From positions 44,108 through 108,107 of the forward strand of contig JAFZPH010000053.1 of assembly GCA_017550405.1 (NCBI GenBank): DNA of 64,000 nucleotides, in the 5' to 3' direction. Shown here one piece after another: positions 27,958 through 35,952 of the stretch. Both the position numbers and the translations under genes were made by a program. The notes under the pieces are model-generated. The model was given only the letters and a program-made list of their open reading frames with translations, ran no database searches and was not told the DNA's origin. The DNA comes from Bacteroidales bacterium (GTDB taxonomy: Bacteria; Bacteroidota; Bacteroidia; Bacteroidales; P3). Within the stretch, counting starts at the first letter, position 1; every line of letters begins with the position of its first letter.

Positions 27958-30049
27958 CACTATCGACAAAGAGATCATATACCTCAAAGGAGTCGGGCCG
28001 CAACGGGCCGAGATTCTCGCCAAAGAGTTGGACATCCACACCTATGGCGACCTTTTGATGTATTTCCCTTTCCGAATGGTGGACCGTTCACATATCAGCA
28101 CACTCGACCACTTCAACCCCGAGGAGCCGTACCTGGTGTTCAAGGGGCATATACACGATTTGCACACCGTCACCTCCGGCCGCTCCAACCGCTTGGAGGC
28201 CACTTTCAGCGACGGCACAGGCTCAATGGCTCTGGTATGGTTCCAAGGAATCAAATGGATCAGGGAGAGCGTAAGGAGCAACGTGGAATACAACGTGATG
28301 GGAAAGCCCACCCTGTTCGGGAGCACATGGCAGATTGCCCATCCCGACATTGAGCCTTCGCATCCCGAAGGGGACCACCCGCGGCATCCTTTCCTGCCGA
28401 TATACAGCACCACAGAGAAAGCGAAAGCCAAGGGATTCTCCTCGCGCGGCATCGCCCGGTTGACGGACACCCTGATTCAGCAACTCCCCTCATATCTGCC
28501 CGAGACCCTACCGGCTCACGTGATTGAGAAATACCGCCTCATGGACCGCCTTTCGGCACTGAAGGCGATGCACTACCCCGACACCCTGCAGGCCTGGCAA
28601 CAGGCCATGTTCCGCGAGAAGTTCGAAGAGCTTTTCCTCCACCAACTCGACTTCCAGTCAAGCCGTATCAATCGGCGGAACCATTCGGTGGGACGGGTGT
28701 TCAGCATAGTGGGAGTGCATTTCAACGACTTTTACCACAACAACCTCACCTTCTCCCTCACCGGGGCACAGAAACGTGTGGTGAAGGAGATACGCACCGA
28801 CATGCGCAGCGGCCGCCAGATGAACCGTCTGCTGCAAGGCGACGTGGGCAGCGGCAAAACATTGGTGGCACTGCTCACCATGCTCATCGCGCTCGACAAC
28901 GGTTGCCAAGCCTGCCTGATGGCACCTACCGAGATTCTGGCCTCGCAGCACTATGCCAGTTTCTCAAAAATGCTAGCCGGTCTCGACATCAAAGTCGAGC
29001 TGCTTGTGGGTGCACTGAAACACAGCCAAAAGAACGCCATAAAGCAACGCCTTGCCAAAGGCGAAGTGGACATACTGATTGGCACCCACGCATTGCTCGA
29101 GGATGATGTCCAGTTCGCCCAGTTGGGATATGTGGTCATCGACGAACAGCACCGTTTCGGCGTGGAGCAACGTGCAAAACTTTGGGCCAAAAGCGACATC
29201 CCGCCACATGTCTTAGTGATGACGGCCACTCCGATACCCCGCACCCTGGCCATGACCCTCTATGCCGACCTCGACTGCTCCGTCATCGACGAGCTGCCCC
29301 CAGGACGCCACCCCGTCATCACCACCCACGGCACCGATGCCCAGCGGCTGAAACTGTTCGCCTTCATGCGACAGCAGATTGCCCAAGGACGGCAAGTATA
29401 CGTCGTCTATCCCCTTATCAACGAGAGCGAGAAACTCGACCTGAAAGACATCATGGACGGATACGAAAGCATCTCCCGCAGTTTCCCCCAGCCGCAATAC
29501 CAACTCAGCATCGTGCACGGACAGATGCCGGCCGAAGCCAAAGCCTACGAGATGGACCGCTTCAAACGGGGCGAAACCAACATCATGGTGTCGACAACGG
29601 TGATAGAAGTGGGCGTCGATGTACCCAACGCTACCGTCATGGTCATCGAGAACGCCGAACGCTTCGGCTTAAGCCAGCTGCACCAGCTCCGTGGCCGTGT
29701 GGGCCGTGGAGGCAGCCAGTCCTACTGCATCCTCATGACCAAGGACGAACTGAGTCGCACCAGTCAGCAACGTATCCAGACCATGTGCAGCACCACCGAC
29801 GGGTTTGCCATCGCCGAGGCCGACCTGCGCCTCCGCGGACCCGGCGACCTGCAGGGACTGCAGCAGAGCGGCATGCTCGACCTGAAAGTGGCCGACATCG
29901 TCGACGACGAACCCCTTGTGCGCGCCTCCCGCGACGAGGTGCGCAGCATTCTGGAGAACGACCCCGACCTCCTTCTCCCCGAGAACAAACCGCTACGACA
30001 GTATCTTCAAAACAAACCCTCCGGCAACCAGTGGGGCAAGATAAGCTGA
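27953..30049 (+). CDS. recG: ATP-dependent DNA helicase RecG (start codon unclear)
   Basis: About 698 residues. RecG remodels stalled forks and Holliday junctions. Visible: N-terminal motif EIIYLKGVGPQRAEILAKEL, wedge domain, Walker A GDVGSGKTLVALL, VVIDEQHRFG (DExH type), TATPIPRT, and motif VI LHQLRGRVGRGGSQ. The conserved N-terminal region begins at about 27953, but no ATG, GTG or TTG precedes it in frame before the stop at 27923; the first usual codon is a TTG at 28028, which would remove the conserved KGVGP segment. An ATT at 27953, overlapping the coaD stop, is the best-placed start. A frame error is the alternative. The identity is certain, the 5' end is not. Confidence 0.9.
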   Translation: MDTIDKEIIYLKGVGPQRAEILAKELDIHTYGDLLMYFPFRMVDRSHISTLDHFNPEEPYLVFKGHIHDLHTVTSGRSNRLEATFSDGTGSMALVWFQGIKWIRESVRSNVEYNVMGKPTLFGSTWQIAHPDIEPSHPEGDHPRHPFLPIYSTTEKAKAKGFSSRGIARLTDTLIQQLPSYLPETLPAHVIEKYRLMDRLSALKAMHYPDTLQAWQQAMFREKFEELFLHQLDFQSSRINRRNHSVGRVFSIVGVHFNDFYHNNLTFSLTGAQKRVVKEIRTDMRSGRQMNRLLQGDVGSGKTLVALLTMLIALDNGCQACLMAPTEILASQHYASFSKMLAGLDIKVELLVGALKHSQKNAIKQRLAKGEVDILIGTHALLEDDVQFAQLGYVVIDEQHRFGVEQRAKLWAKSDIPPHVLVMTATPIPRTLAMTLYADLDCSVIDELPPGRHPVITTHGTDAQRLKLFAFMRQQIAQGRQVYVVYPLINESEKLDLKDIMDGYESISRSFPQPQYQLSIVHGQMPAEAKAYEMDRFKRGETNIMVSTTVIEVGVDVPNATVMVIENAERFGLSQLHQLRGRVGRGGSQSYCILMTKDELSRTSQQRIQTMCSTTDGFAIAEADLRLRGPGDLQGLQQSGMLDLKVADIVDDEPLVRASRDEVRSILENDPDLLLPENKPLRQYLQNKPSGNQWGKIS

Positions 30050-30072
30050 CCCCTCAACACCACACAGCGCCT

Positions 30073-30453
30073 ATGATACTAAAAGCACAACATGGAGACT
30101 CTCTCTCGTCCGGAAAACTCACACTCTACGCCTTCGACAGCGACGACCGGCCCGTAGGATGTGTCGAGCTGTACAACTACGACCCCGTCAACCGCCGTGC
30201 CGCTGTGGGCATCGTCGTCTCGAACGAATACCGACACCAGGGTCACGGCTCCGCCATGATACAAACCCTCACCGACTTCTGCCGACAGAACACCTCGCTG
30301 CACCAAATCTATGCCGACATAGCCGCTACCAACACCCCCAGCATCCATATCTTCCAAAAGGCAGGCTATGTCCATTGCGCCACCCTGCGCGACTGGGTAA
30401 TCCGTTCCGACCGTTTCATCGACACACACCGATACCAACTAATCCTCGAATAA
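30073..30453 (+). CDS. GNAT-family N-acetyltransferase
   Basis: 126 residues, compact GNAT fold: LTLYAFDSDDRPVGCVELYNYDPVNRRAAVGIVV, acetyl-CoA loop EYRHQGHGSAM (R/Q-x-x-G-x-G/A pattern), then IYADIAATNTPSIHIFQKAGYVHCATLRDWV, typical of RimJ/RimL-like enzymes. The N-terminus is shorter than usual; part of the first strands may be lacking. It sits 23 bases behind recG and 5 bases before mltG. Substrate unknown. Confidence 0.85.
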   Translation: MILKAQHGDSLSSGKLTLYAFDSDDRPVGCVELYNYDPVNRRAAVGIVVSNEYRHQGHGSAMIQTLTDFCRQNTSLHQIYADIAATNTPSIHIFQKAGYVHCATLRDWVIRSDRFIDTHRYQLILE

Positions 30454-30458
30454 TCATC

Positions 30459-31475
30459 ATGAAGAAAAAGCACCTACTCCCTATCATCATCGTCGCCGCC
30501 GTTCTGCTCCTAATTGGCGGAGGACTGTTCATCGTACGCGAGCAGACACTCCCCATCAAAGAGCCTGTACGCATCAACATCCCCGAAGGCACCAGTTACC
30601 AAGCCCTCGTTGATTCGCTCGACAGCCATGGATGCATCCCGAGCCATCCCGCTTTCCACGCCATCGCACGTTTCAGGGGGCTGCAGAACCACATCAAACC
30701 CGGCAGCTACCTGCTCACTCCGCACACCCACATCATCCGCGTGATACAGAAAATCTACTCGGGCAACCAGGACCCCGTTCGCATCACCATCAACAAACAC
30801 CGCACCGTGCAGCACCTGTGCCAATACCTCGGCACACGGCTCACCCTGCAACCCGACAGCCTGCTCAGCCTCATGCAGTCCGACGAGACCTGTGCCCGCT
30901 ACGGCGAAACACCCCTGACCATCATCGGCCTCTTCCTGCAGAACACCTACGAGCTCTACTGGACCACCACACCCACTGCCCTGCTCGACCGTATGAAACG
31001 CGAGTCGGACTATTTCTGGGATAAACGCAAGCTCCAGCTCGAAGCCCTCGGACTCACCCGCCAGCAGGTGCTCACCATCGCCTCCATTGTTGAAGAGGAG
31101 ACCAACGCCGACGACGAGAAAGCCGACATTGCCTCCGTCTACCTAAACCGCTACCGCATCGGCATGCCCCTTCAGGCCGACCCCACCGTCAAATATGCCA
31201 TCGGCGACTTCTCCATCCGTCGCATCCGCGGCAACATGCTCCAATACGACAGTCCCTACAACACCTACCGCTACTCCGGCCTGCCGCCGGGCCCCATCTG
31301 CATCCCCTCCATCGCCTCGATCGATGCCGTGCTCAAAAACAAAAAAACCGACTATCTATTCTTCTGTGCAAAGGAAGATTTCAGCGGAAGGCACAACTTT
31401 GCAGCCACCTCCACCGAACATTCCTCTAATGCCCAGAAGTTCCACAAAGCTCTTAACAACAGGAACATTCATTAG
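30459..31475 (+). CDS. mltG: Endolytic murein transglycosylase MltG (YceG)
   Basis: 338 residues. One N-terminal membrane helix (LLPIIIVAAVLLLIGGGLFIV) anchors a periplasmic YceG domain. LysM-like part RINIPEGTSYQALVDSL, then the catalytic segment TIASIVEEETNADDEKADIASVYLNR with the expected catalytic glutamate at about residue 212, and the later QADPTVKYA and YSGLPPGPICIPS motifs. MltG cleaves nascent glycan strands and limits their length. Length and motifs are normal. The region behind it holds the SRP RNA promoter. Confidence 0.95.
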   Translation: MKKKHLLPIIIVAAVLLLIGGGLFIVREQTLPIKEPVRINIPEGTSYQALVDSLDSHGCIPSHPAFHAIARFRGLQNHIKPGSYLLTPHTHIIRVIQKIYSGNQDPVRITINKHRTVQHLCQYLGTRLTLQPDSLLSLMQSDETCARYGETPLTIIGLFLQNTYELYWTTTPTALLDRMKRESDYFWDKRKLQLEALGLTRQQVLTIASIVEEETNADDEKADIASVYLNRYRIGMPLQADPTVKYAIGDFSIRRIRGNMLQYDSPYNTYRYSGLPPGPICIPSIASIDAVLKNKKTDYLFFCAKEDFSGRHNFAATSTEHSSNAQKFHKALNNRNIH

Positions 31476-31524
31476 ACTCCTTTGGCCTGTTCCAAAAGAA
31501 AAAAACAAAAAAATCAAACAAAAA

Positions 31525-31555
31525 CTTGATAATCCAAAAAAAAGTAGTACTTTTG
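31525..31555 (+). promoter_or_regulatory. Promoter of the SRP RNA (CTTG - 19 bases - TACTTTTG)
   Basis: -33 element CTTG at 31525-31528 and -7 element TACTTTTG at 31548-31555 with a 19-base spacer: the clearest full Bacteroidetes promoter in the window. The start of transcription would fall at or just before 31561. Confidence 0.85.
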
Positions 31556-31560
31556 CAAAT

Positions 31561-31656
31561 GGGTAAGTCTTATACGACCAGCTCCCATTGAATCCCCCAG
31601 GGTAGGAATACAGCAAGGGTGTTTGGTTGTAGCGGTGCGATATAAACAGCTTACCC
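31561..31656 (+). ncRNA. ffs: Signal recognition particle RNA (small bacterial 4.5S type)
   Basis: About 96 nt. The ends pair (GGGTAAG with CTTACCC), and the apical part contains CCCCCAGGGTAGGAATACAG and then CAAGGG, the conserved GGAA-loop and AGCA features bound by Ffh. A T-run at 31657-31663 completes an intrinsic terminator with the closing stem. The RNA forms SRP with Ffh and targets membrane proteins to the Sec translocon. It has its own strong promoter. Confidence 0.92.
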
Positions 31657-31671
31657 TTTTTTTGTGTGCCT

Positions 31672-32502
31672 ATGTCAACAACAATTATATTAGCCTACAT
31701 CCTCATCGTCGTCGGCATCATCGGCTGGGTGGCTCTGGTCCCCGGCGGTAAACATGTCGGAGCACGATTCACCACCGCCGTCACCGTCTTCGGTGGTGCA
31801 TTCCTGTTTGCATCCTGTTTCATCAACCTTGTGCCGCACATCTTCCTCGGCGACGACCCCTACCGTTTCGTCACCCCCGGCATCCACTTCAAAATTGCCG
31901 CCTCGGTCATGGTGGGTTTCCTCATCCAGCTGCTCCTTGAGCAAGTTACCCGCGGCGTGGAACACGGCCACAACCATTGCCCCTGCTGCGAAGAGGAGGC
32001 CGAAGCCCATGAGCATCACCACGCCCACCTGCCACACCCCGGCCATTGCCACACCGGGGCAGTGCATCCCGTCACCGGGCTGCTCATCGGTCTCTGCATC
32101 CATGCCTTCCTCGAGGGCATGCCCCTCGTCGACACCGACGGCGACATCCACCAAGGGCTTCTCTACGGCATCGTGCTCCATAACATACCCATTGCCCTCG
32201 TTCTGGTCAGTCTTTTCATCAGCAACCGCTACGGCTTCTGGCGCTCATTCCTGCTCCTGACCCTCTTCGCTGTCATGACCCCACTCGGCTCGCTCTGCAA
32301 CCTCTTCCTGCTGCCACCCGACGAAACGCTTCAGAGCCTCATCATGGGTGTCGTCGTCGGCATACTCCTCCATGTCTCCGTCAACATCCTCTTCGACCAC
32401 GACCACAACCACTTCACCCTGCCCAAGCTCCTGCTCATACTCATTGCCTTCGTCGCGGCCTACTTCACCCCCGGCTGCCCCGAAATCTACCCCCTGTTCT
32501 AA
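31672..32502 (+). CDS. ZIP-family metal transporter
   Basis: 276 residues from the ATG at 31672 (a GTG two codons earlier is possible). Eight membrane segments can be traced. A His/Cys/Glu-rich cytosolic loop (HGHNHCPCCEEEAEAHEHHHAH, shortened here to its features, about residues 100-125) precedes the metal-binding helices IGLCIHAFLEGMPL and GIVLHNIPIALVLV, the HxxxEG-type signatures of ZIP proteins. It imports zinc or another divalent cation. The start is only 16 bases from the SRP RNA, so it may be served by read-through of that promoter. Confidence 0.9.
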   Translation: MSTTIILAYILIVVGIIGWVALVPGGKHVGARFTTAVTVFGGAFLFASCFINLVPHIFLGDDPYRFVTPGIHFKIAASVMVGFLIQLLLEQVTRGVEHGHNHCPCCEEEAEAHEHHHAHLPHPGHCHTGAVHPVTGLLIGLCIHAFLEGMPLVDTDGDIHQGLLYGIVLHNIPIALVLVSLFISNRYGFWRSFLLLTLFAVMTPLGSLCNLFLLPPDETLQSLIMGVVVGILLHVSVNILFDHDHNHFTLPKLLLILIAFVAAYFTPGCPEIYPLF

Positions 32503-32536
32503 TAATTTCAATTTTCACCTTTCACTTTTCAATTTA
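32503..32536 (+). repeat. TTTCAATTTTCAC repeat in the prfB leader
   Basis: The whole 36-base gap between the ZIP gene and prfB consists of TTTCAATTTTCACC/TTTCACTTTTCAA units, related to 17028-17052 and inverted relative to 16604-16634. Confidence 0.6.
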
Positions 32537-32538
32537 AA

Positions 32539-33651
32539 ATGACCACCGCCGAAACCATCAAAGATCTCCAAGCACGCACCGAAGCCCTGCGCCGCTACCT
32601 CAATATCGACACCCTCGCCGCCCAAGTGGCCGAAGAGGAGAAACAGACCGAAGCCCCCGACTTCTGGGACGACCCCAAGCAGGCCCAGCGCATCATGAAA
32701 GCCATCCAGTCCAAGAAAGCCTGGCTCACCGCCTACCACGAGGTGGAGAGCAGCTGCGGCGACCTTACTGTCATGGGCGAATTCTTCGACAGCGGCGACG
32801 CCACCGAGCAGGAAGTCCTCGACCAGATAGCCGTCACCCAGCCCCTTGTCGAATCCCTCGAACTCAAGAACATGCTCCAAGGCGAGAGCGACCACTTCGA
32901 TGCCGTCCTCTCCATCAATGCCGGAGCCGGTGGTGTCGAGGCGCAGGACTGGGCCGAGATGCTCATGCGCATGTACATGCGCTATGCCGAAACTCACGGC
33001 TACAAAGTGGCCGTCTCAAACATCCTCGACGGCGAAGGTGCCGGCATCAAGAGTGTCACACTCCAGATCGAAGGCGACTACGCCTTCGGCTACCTCAAGA
33101 GCGAGACCGGCGTCCACCGTCTAGTGCGCGTCAGCCCCTTCAACGCCCAGGGCAAACGCATGACCTCCTTCGCCTCCGTCAGCGTCACACCCCTCGTCGA
33201 CGACACCATCGAGGTGGTCGTCGACATGTCGCGTCTCAGCTGGGACACCTTCCGCAGCGGCGGTGCCGGCGGACAGAACGTCAACAAAGTCGAGAGCGGC
33301 GTCCGCCTGCGCTACCAATACAAAGACCCCTACACCGGAGCCGAGGAAGAGATCCTCATCGAGAACACCGAGACGCGCGACCAGCCCAAAAACAAAGAGA
33401 ACGCCATGCGCCTGCTACGCTCACAACTCTACGAGCGCGAGCTGCGCCACCGCATGGAAGAGCAGGCCAAAATCAAGGCCAGCCAAAAGAAAATCGAATG
33501 GGGTTCGCAGATACGCAGCTACGTCATGGACGACCGCCGCGTCAAAGACCACCGCACCAACTACCAGACAGGCGACGTCACCGGCGTGATGGACGGCAAA
33601 ATCGACAACTTCATCAAAGCCTACCTCATGCAGTTCGGCGCCGAAATCTAA
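32539..33651 (+). CDS. prfB: Peptide chain release factor 2
   Basis: 370 residues in one uninterrupted frame. RF2 terminates translation at UGA and UAA. Recognition motif SPF (residues 199-201) and catalytic GGQ (244-246, SGGAGGQNVN) are intact. The programmed +1 frameshift (CTT TGA C) seen early in many prfB genes is absent: the region after ALRRYL reads straight through. Without it, the usual autoregulation by RF2 level would not operate. Followed by a structured intergenic region and a convergent operon. Confidence 0.96.
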   Translation: MTTAETIKDLQARTEALRRYLNIDTLAAQVAEEEKQTEAPDFWDDPKQAQRIMKAIQSKKAWLTAYHEVESSCGDLTVMGEFFDSGDATEQEVLDQIAVTQPLVESLELKNMLQGESDHFDAVLSINAGAGGVEAQDWAEMLMRMYMRYAETHGYKVAVSNILDGEGAGIKSVTLQIEGDYAFGYLKSETGVHRLVRVSPFNAQGKRMTSFASVSVTPLVDDTIEVVVDMSRLSWDTFRSGGAGGQNVNKVESGVRLRYQYKDPYTGAEEEILIENTETRDQPKNKENAMRLLRSQLYERELRHRMEEQAKIKASQKKIEWGSQIRSYVMDDRRVKDHRTNYQTGDVTGVMDGKIDNFIKAYLMQFGAEI

Positions 33652-33709
33652 ACTTCTACTTTTCGATCTTGTTCGAGATGTATATGGTCGCGTCAAGGGT
33701 GTCTCAAAA

Positions 33710-33977
33710 GTCCCCAATGGGGACTACCGAACACAGACAGGGGTGTAAACCCCTGTACAAATGGTAGTAATAGCGAACCCCGAAGGGGTGACACACCGCA
33801 TGATGCCGACTATCTGTCGCCCCTTCAGGGCATTGTTTTTTCGTCCATAAGTACGGGGGCTTGCGCCCCCGCCTATTTCTTTCAGTCCTTCGGACTTATT
33901 CATCCCAAATCGGTCATTGGATTGTACTTACCCGAAATCTCCTTCGGAGTTTTCGGTTCCCTGTTGACCAATTTGGG
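33710..33977. repeat. Array of short GC-rich hairpins with a flanking inverted repeat
   Basis: The 382-base gap between the convergent prfB and the LytTR gene holds seven short perfect or near-perfect hairpins: 33710-33724 (GTCCCC), 33738-33755 (CAGGGG), 33777-33789 (ACCCC), 33819-33831 (GCCCCTTCAGGGC), 33854-33871 (CGGGGG), 33884-33896 (AGTCCTTCGGACT) and 33932-33956. Positions 33904-33916 and 33965-33977 form an inverted repeat (CCCAAATCGGTCA and TGACCAATTTGGG, one mismatch) related to the ends of the element at 40996-41330. No protein gene is visible. Confidence 0.75.
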
Positions 33978-34033
33978 CTTCTTGGAGGGATTGATGTGTA
34001 TGGGGGCTGGGGTGCCTTGTGGGTGCGGGAGGA

Positions 34034-34798
34034 TTATTGGGTGTACCAGGTTTTGAATTCGGGGACGCGGGCTTTGCTTATGATAATGCGGTCGGGGGTG
34101 GGGACAGCGAGGGTCAGCGCAAGTTTGCCGATGGGCCAGACGGAAATTTCCTTGATGGCGCGGTGGGCTACGATATACTGGCGGTTGGCACGGAAGAAGA
34201 GGGCTGGGTCGAGCTGCTCCATGATGAGGTCGAGGGGTTTGTCGATGATGTGCTGCTGTCCGCCCATCAGGAGGACTCGGGTGAGTTTGTCCTCGATATA
34301 GAGACAGGCGATCTGGCTTATCTCGACGGGGACAAGTTTGTCGAGGAGGGGAATAAGGAAGTGCGAGCGGTAGTGTTTGAGCGAAGAGGCGAGTGCCGCA
34401 ACGGGGACCGGAGGCGGTGGCGCGGTAAGGCTTTCGAGTTTGTCGAGGGCGCGACGCAGGTCGTCCTGTCCGATGGGTTTGAGAAGATAGTCGATGCTGT
34501 TGACCTTGAAGGCCTGGAGGGCGTATTGGTCGTAGGCGGTGGTGAAGATGATGGGACAGGTAATGTCCACTTGGTCGAAGATGTGGAAGGCTAGGCCGTC
34601 GGCAAGGTGGATGTCCATAAAGCAGAGGTCGGGATAGGGGTCTGCGGAAGGGGTGTCGAATTGCTTGAAGTATTCGACGCTCTCCTCAATGCTCTGTATG
34701 ACGGCGAGGACGTTGAATCGGGGCGACAGCTGGGCGAGTGTGCGCTGAAGGTGCTGCGCGGCCACAATCTCGTCTTCGATAATGAGGATGTTTTTCAT
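34034..34798 (-). CDS. LytTR-type response regulator
   Basis: 254 residues. Receiver domain: ILIIEDEIVAAQHL, phospho-acceptor Asp in LCFMDIHLADG (about residue 60), FTTAYDQYALQAFKVNSIDYLLKP. The C-terminal LytTR DNA-binding domain: FLIPLLDKLVPVEISQIACLYIEDKLTRVLL...FFRANRQYIV. It pairs with the kinase encoded 7 bases upstream and probably regulates the neighbouring export operon, though that is inference from position. Confidence 0.94.
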   Translation of the reverse strand: MKNILIIEDEIVAAQHLQRTLAQLSPRFNVLAVIQSIEESVEYFKQFDTPSADPYPDLCFMDIHLADGLAFHIFDQVDITCPIIFTTAYDQYALQAFKVNSIDYLLKPIGQDDLRRALDKLESLTAPPPPVPVAALASSLKHYRSHFLIPLLDKLVPVEISQIACLYIEDKLTRVLLMGGQQHIIDKPLDLIMEQLDPALFFRANRQYIVAHRAIKEISVWPIGKLALTLAVPTPDRIIISKARVPEFKTWYTQ

Positions 34799-34805
34799 GG
34801 CGGGG

Positions 34806-35885
34806 TCAGATTAAGGGGATGTCGACGATGAAATGAGTGTCGGTTTGGGTGATGGCGATGGGGGTATGATAAAGGAGGTCGTAGCGGAGGGAGAGGTTGC
34901 CGAGGCCGACAGTGTTGCCCGACTCGCTGTCGGTTTTAGGCTGGATGGGGTTGGACACGCGCAGGAGGGGATGCGGCGACTGGGGCGTGGGAGCAACAGT
35001 GAGGATGGTGACGGTGAGGGGATGGCGCTGGGAGATGACATTGTGTTTGATAGCGTTCTCGACAAGGAGCTGGAGGCTGATGGGAGGCATATGGAGGGAG
35101 AGGTATTGGGGTGAGATGTTCTCGTCGATATGAAGGTTGCTGCCGTGGCGAATCTGCATCATGTAGATGTAGGAGTGGGTGAAGGCAAGCTCCTGTTCGA
35201 GGGTCACCTCCTTGGTGTCCTGCATGGAGTAGCGAAAAGTGGCGGCAAGCTGCTGGAGGTAGTTGTGGGCGTTGCCGTCGTCGGTGCCGATGAGACCGTC
35301 GAGGGTGTTGAGGGAGTTGAAGAGGAAGTGGGGACTGATTTGCTGCTGGAGGGTCTGGTAGCGGGTGAGAATGTTCTCGGACTGGAGCTGCTCATTTTCA
35401 AGGACAAGCTGCTGACGGCGGGTGACGTTGTTGAGGAGGAGGGAGACAAGCGAGGAGATGAGCGCAGAAGCACTGTTAGCAATGAGTGTGATGGCAAAGG
35501 TGTTGGAGGTGTTGCCGGCACCATAGATGGCTGTCTCGGTGTGGAACGAAAGGAGGGTGAAGAGGGCAGCGATGGCAAGCGAACCGACGAGACAGGAGGC
35601 CATGAGGGCAGAGGATTTGAGCCCGCAACGGATAAGCCAGAAATTGAAGAGGTAGAGGGGGATGAACAGCAGGACGTTGGCGAGAAGGATGAAGGGTATG
35701 TGGAAGGTAGGTTCGAGGGTATGAGTAGTTGGCGAGAAGGCTCCAAGGACCATCACAATGGTGAGGATGAGGGCGGAGGCGAGGGCTATCCACAGGGCGC
35801 GAGTGGTGCGGTAGAGTTGGATGGAGTGGATGGTGGTAATCCACTCCCTGAGCGGGCGGGGCTTTATGTTGGCGTGGTGTTTCAT
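34806..35885 (-). CDS. LytS-type sensor histidine kinase
   Basis: 359 residues. Four membrane helices in the first half (ALWIALASALILTIVMVLGAF and IPFILLANVLLFIPLYLFNFWLI are clear), then the His_kinase domain with the phospho-acceptor in QQISPHFLFNSLNTLDGLIG and an ATPase domain with N-box LLVENAIKHNV and GLGNLSLRYDLLY. It lacks a large extracellular domain and so probably senses a membrane signal. It has its own -7 promoter element and forms a two-gene unit with the LytTR regulator. Confidence 0.93.
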   Translation of the reverse strand: MKHHANIKPRPLREWITTIHSIQLYRTTRALWIALASALILTIVMVLGAFSPTTHTLEPTFHIPFILLANVLLFIPLYLFNFWLIRCGLKSSALMASCLVGSLAIAALFTLLSFHTETAIYGAGNTSNTFAITLIANSASALISSLVSLLLNNVTRRQQLVLENEQLQSENILTRYQTLQQQISPHFLFNSLNTLDGLIGTDDGNAHNYLQQLAATFRYSMQDTKEVTLEQELAFTHSYIYMMQIRHGSNLHIDENISPQYLSLHMPPISLQLLVENAIKHNVISQRHPLTVTILTVAPTPQSPHPLLRVSNPIQPKTDSESGNTVGLGNLSLRYDLLYHTPIAITQTDTHFIVDIPLI

Positions 35886-35925
35886 GATGCGGCGGGCAAG
35901 GATGAATGGTGTGCTTTTCGAGCTG

Positions 35926-35933
35926 CAAAGATA
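35926..35933 (-). promoter_or_regulatory. -7 promoter element (TATCTTTG, minus strand) of the LytS/LytTR genes
   Basis: An exact TAnnTTTG match on the minus strand, 40 bases before the kinase ATG. It separates the two-component genes from the upstream ABC export genes as a distinct transcript. No clear -33 box. Confidence 0.55.
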
Positions 35934-35952
35934 CGAGTTTATTTTTACATAA

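Noticed and set aside
32539..32620. Programmed +1 frameshift in prfB
   Set aside because: The frame is continuous and no CTT TGA C site is present.
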